A stretch of 64,000 bases of DNA. Origin: Acidobacteriota bacterium. GTDB lineage: Bacteria > Acidobacteriota > Thermoanaerobaculia > UBA5066. This document shows positions 63,558 through 64,000 of the stretch, piece by piece (positions within the stretch are counted from its first letter, which is position 1; every line of letters begins with the position of its first letter). Location: assembly GCA_016716715.1 (NCBI GenBank), contig JADJVE010000003.1, positions 372,001 through 436,000 on the forward strand, written 5' to 3'. The notes below the pieces were generated by a model. The model ran no database searches and was not told the DNA's origin. It worked only from the letters and a program-made list of their open reading frames with translations. The translations under genes were made by a program, and so were the position numbers.

Positions 63558-64000
63558 ATGACGCGAAACGCACGACTCCGCAACGCAAGGCTCGCAGCCA
63601 TGGCGGCCCTCGCCCTGGATTGCAGTTCGGCCCCGGCGCAGGAGCCCAGCCGCAACCTCCCGGCGAAACGGCTCGCAAGCCGATCGAGGCGAAGAAGCCC
63701 GATTACTCGCCGTACCCGGACCGGAAGATCCCGGCGCGCGTCCTCTGGGGCGTCGCCCACGTCCACACCGGCTTCTCCTTCGACTCGGGAATGTTCGGGG
63801 TCACGGTCACCCCCGACGACCTCTTCCGGGTCGCGACCGGCGGGGAAGTCGTCATGGACAACGGCCAGCGCTTCAAGCAGGACCGGCCGCTCGACTGGGT
63901 GTCCATCACGGACCACGCCGAGTACATGGGCATCTCCGACCAGATTCGCGCCGGCAGCCCCGAGCTCCTCGAGAACCCGCAGGGCAAGCGCTGGTACGAG
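63558..64000 (+). CDS. DUF3604 protein, N-terminal part (frameshifted, cut by window edge)
   Basis: AGGAGG precedes the ATG at 63558, which opens a short N-terminal stretch (MTRNARLRNARLAAMAALAL). Between ~63600 and 63660 the frame must shift by one missing base. After it the protein reads GETARKPIEAKKPDYSPYPD, RKIPARVLWGVAHVHTGFSF and DWVSITDHAEYMGISDQIRA, the metal-binding 'H.H' and 'DH' motifs of the DUF3604 family (PHP-like fold). The gene runs off the end. DUF3604 proteins are exported and of unknown activity. The N-terminal residues before the shift are uncertain. Confidence 0.75.
   Translation, partial: MTRNARLRNARLAAMAALALDCSSAPAQEPSRNLPAKRLASRSRRRSPITRRTRTGRSRRASSGASPTSTPASPSTRECSGSRSPPTTSSGSRPAGKSSWTTASASSRTGRSTGCPSRTTPSTWASPTRFAPAAPSSSRTRRASAGT

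Overview
The window is about 64 kb of very GC-rich, densely packed bacterial DNA from a Gram-negative-type cell: there are Sec signal peptides, lipoproteins, an RND-type adaptor, porins and BamA-like barrels. I saw no rRNA, tRNA, CRISPR array, insertion sequence or phage gene. A VWFA-related protein of the kind common in Acidobacteria, DUF2950/DUF3300, a long Asp-box (BNR) protein and a TIGR03436-like region point to Acidobacteriota (perhaps a Thermoanaerobaculia- or Holophagae-like lineage). That placement is inference. Almost no intergenic space exceeds 250 bp, and most neighbouring genes overlap by 1-20 bases.

Layout, left to right. 1-4.2 kb: the N-terminal end of a GspE/PilB-type protein, a UbiD-type decarboxylase, proline iminopeptidase, a cluster-less Rrf2 regulator and an EVE protein. 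4.2-10.9 kb: an ABC exporter with one ATPase, one adaptor and four permeases, three of them tandem paralogues. 11-19.2 kb: a frameshifted surface carboxylesterase, a group II amino-acid decarboxylase, a VWFA protein, a small membrane protein and a sugar-dehydrogenase-like lipoprotein or secreted protein. 19.3-22.3 kb: DUF480, an NTF2-like protein and an acyl-CoA dehydrogenase. 22.3-29.4 kb (minus strand): a seven-gene operon joining DUF4178, an overlooked 55-residue protein, DUF350, a membrane-anchored spermidine synthase, a Tat/lipobox flavoprotein, a polytopic membrane protein and AdoMet decarboxylase. 29.4-33.4 kb: aconitase behind a Cys-containing Rrf2 regulator. 33.4-42 kb: a LolA-like protein and a 1027-residue BNR protein, VOC and hydrolase genes, and an ABC-2 type exporter. 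42-45.6 kb: a radical SAM/SPASM enzyme and the DUF2950-DUF3300 pair. 45.8-52 kb: an asparagine/aspartate module (AspA, DASS carrier, AspT-like exchanger, asparaginase II). 52-55 kb: TRIC and AI-2E type membrane proteins and a K+ channel. 55-58.3 kb: a sigma-54 activator coupled to a coiled-coil porin. 58.5-62.5 kb: three envelope proteins in one operon. 62.5-64 kb: an AraC regulator and the start of a DUF3604 protein.

Two window-wide patterns stand out. First, an AT-rich dispersed repeat of about 25-35 bp (core close to AAGATTTCTTAGAAGGTGAA) occurs about twelve times in both orientations. It lies mostly inside genes, where it supplies in-frame codons, a start codon, a stop codon or part of a signal peptide. 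Second, five otherwise convincing genes each carry one apparent frameshift (near 13.13, 38.17, 50.15, 56.58 and 63.65 kb), several beside C/G runs. This looks more like residual assembly indels than gene decay. A 52-base G-rich tract at the end of the aconitase gene may belong to the same problem or be a genuine G-quadruplex-prone element.
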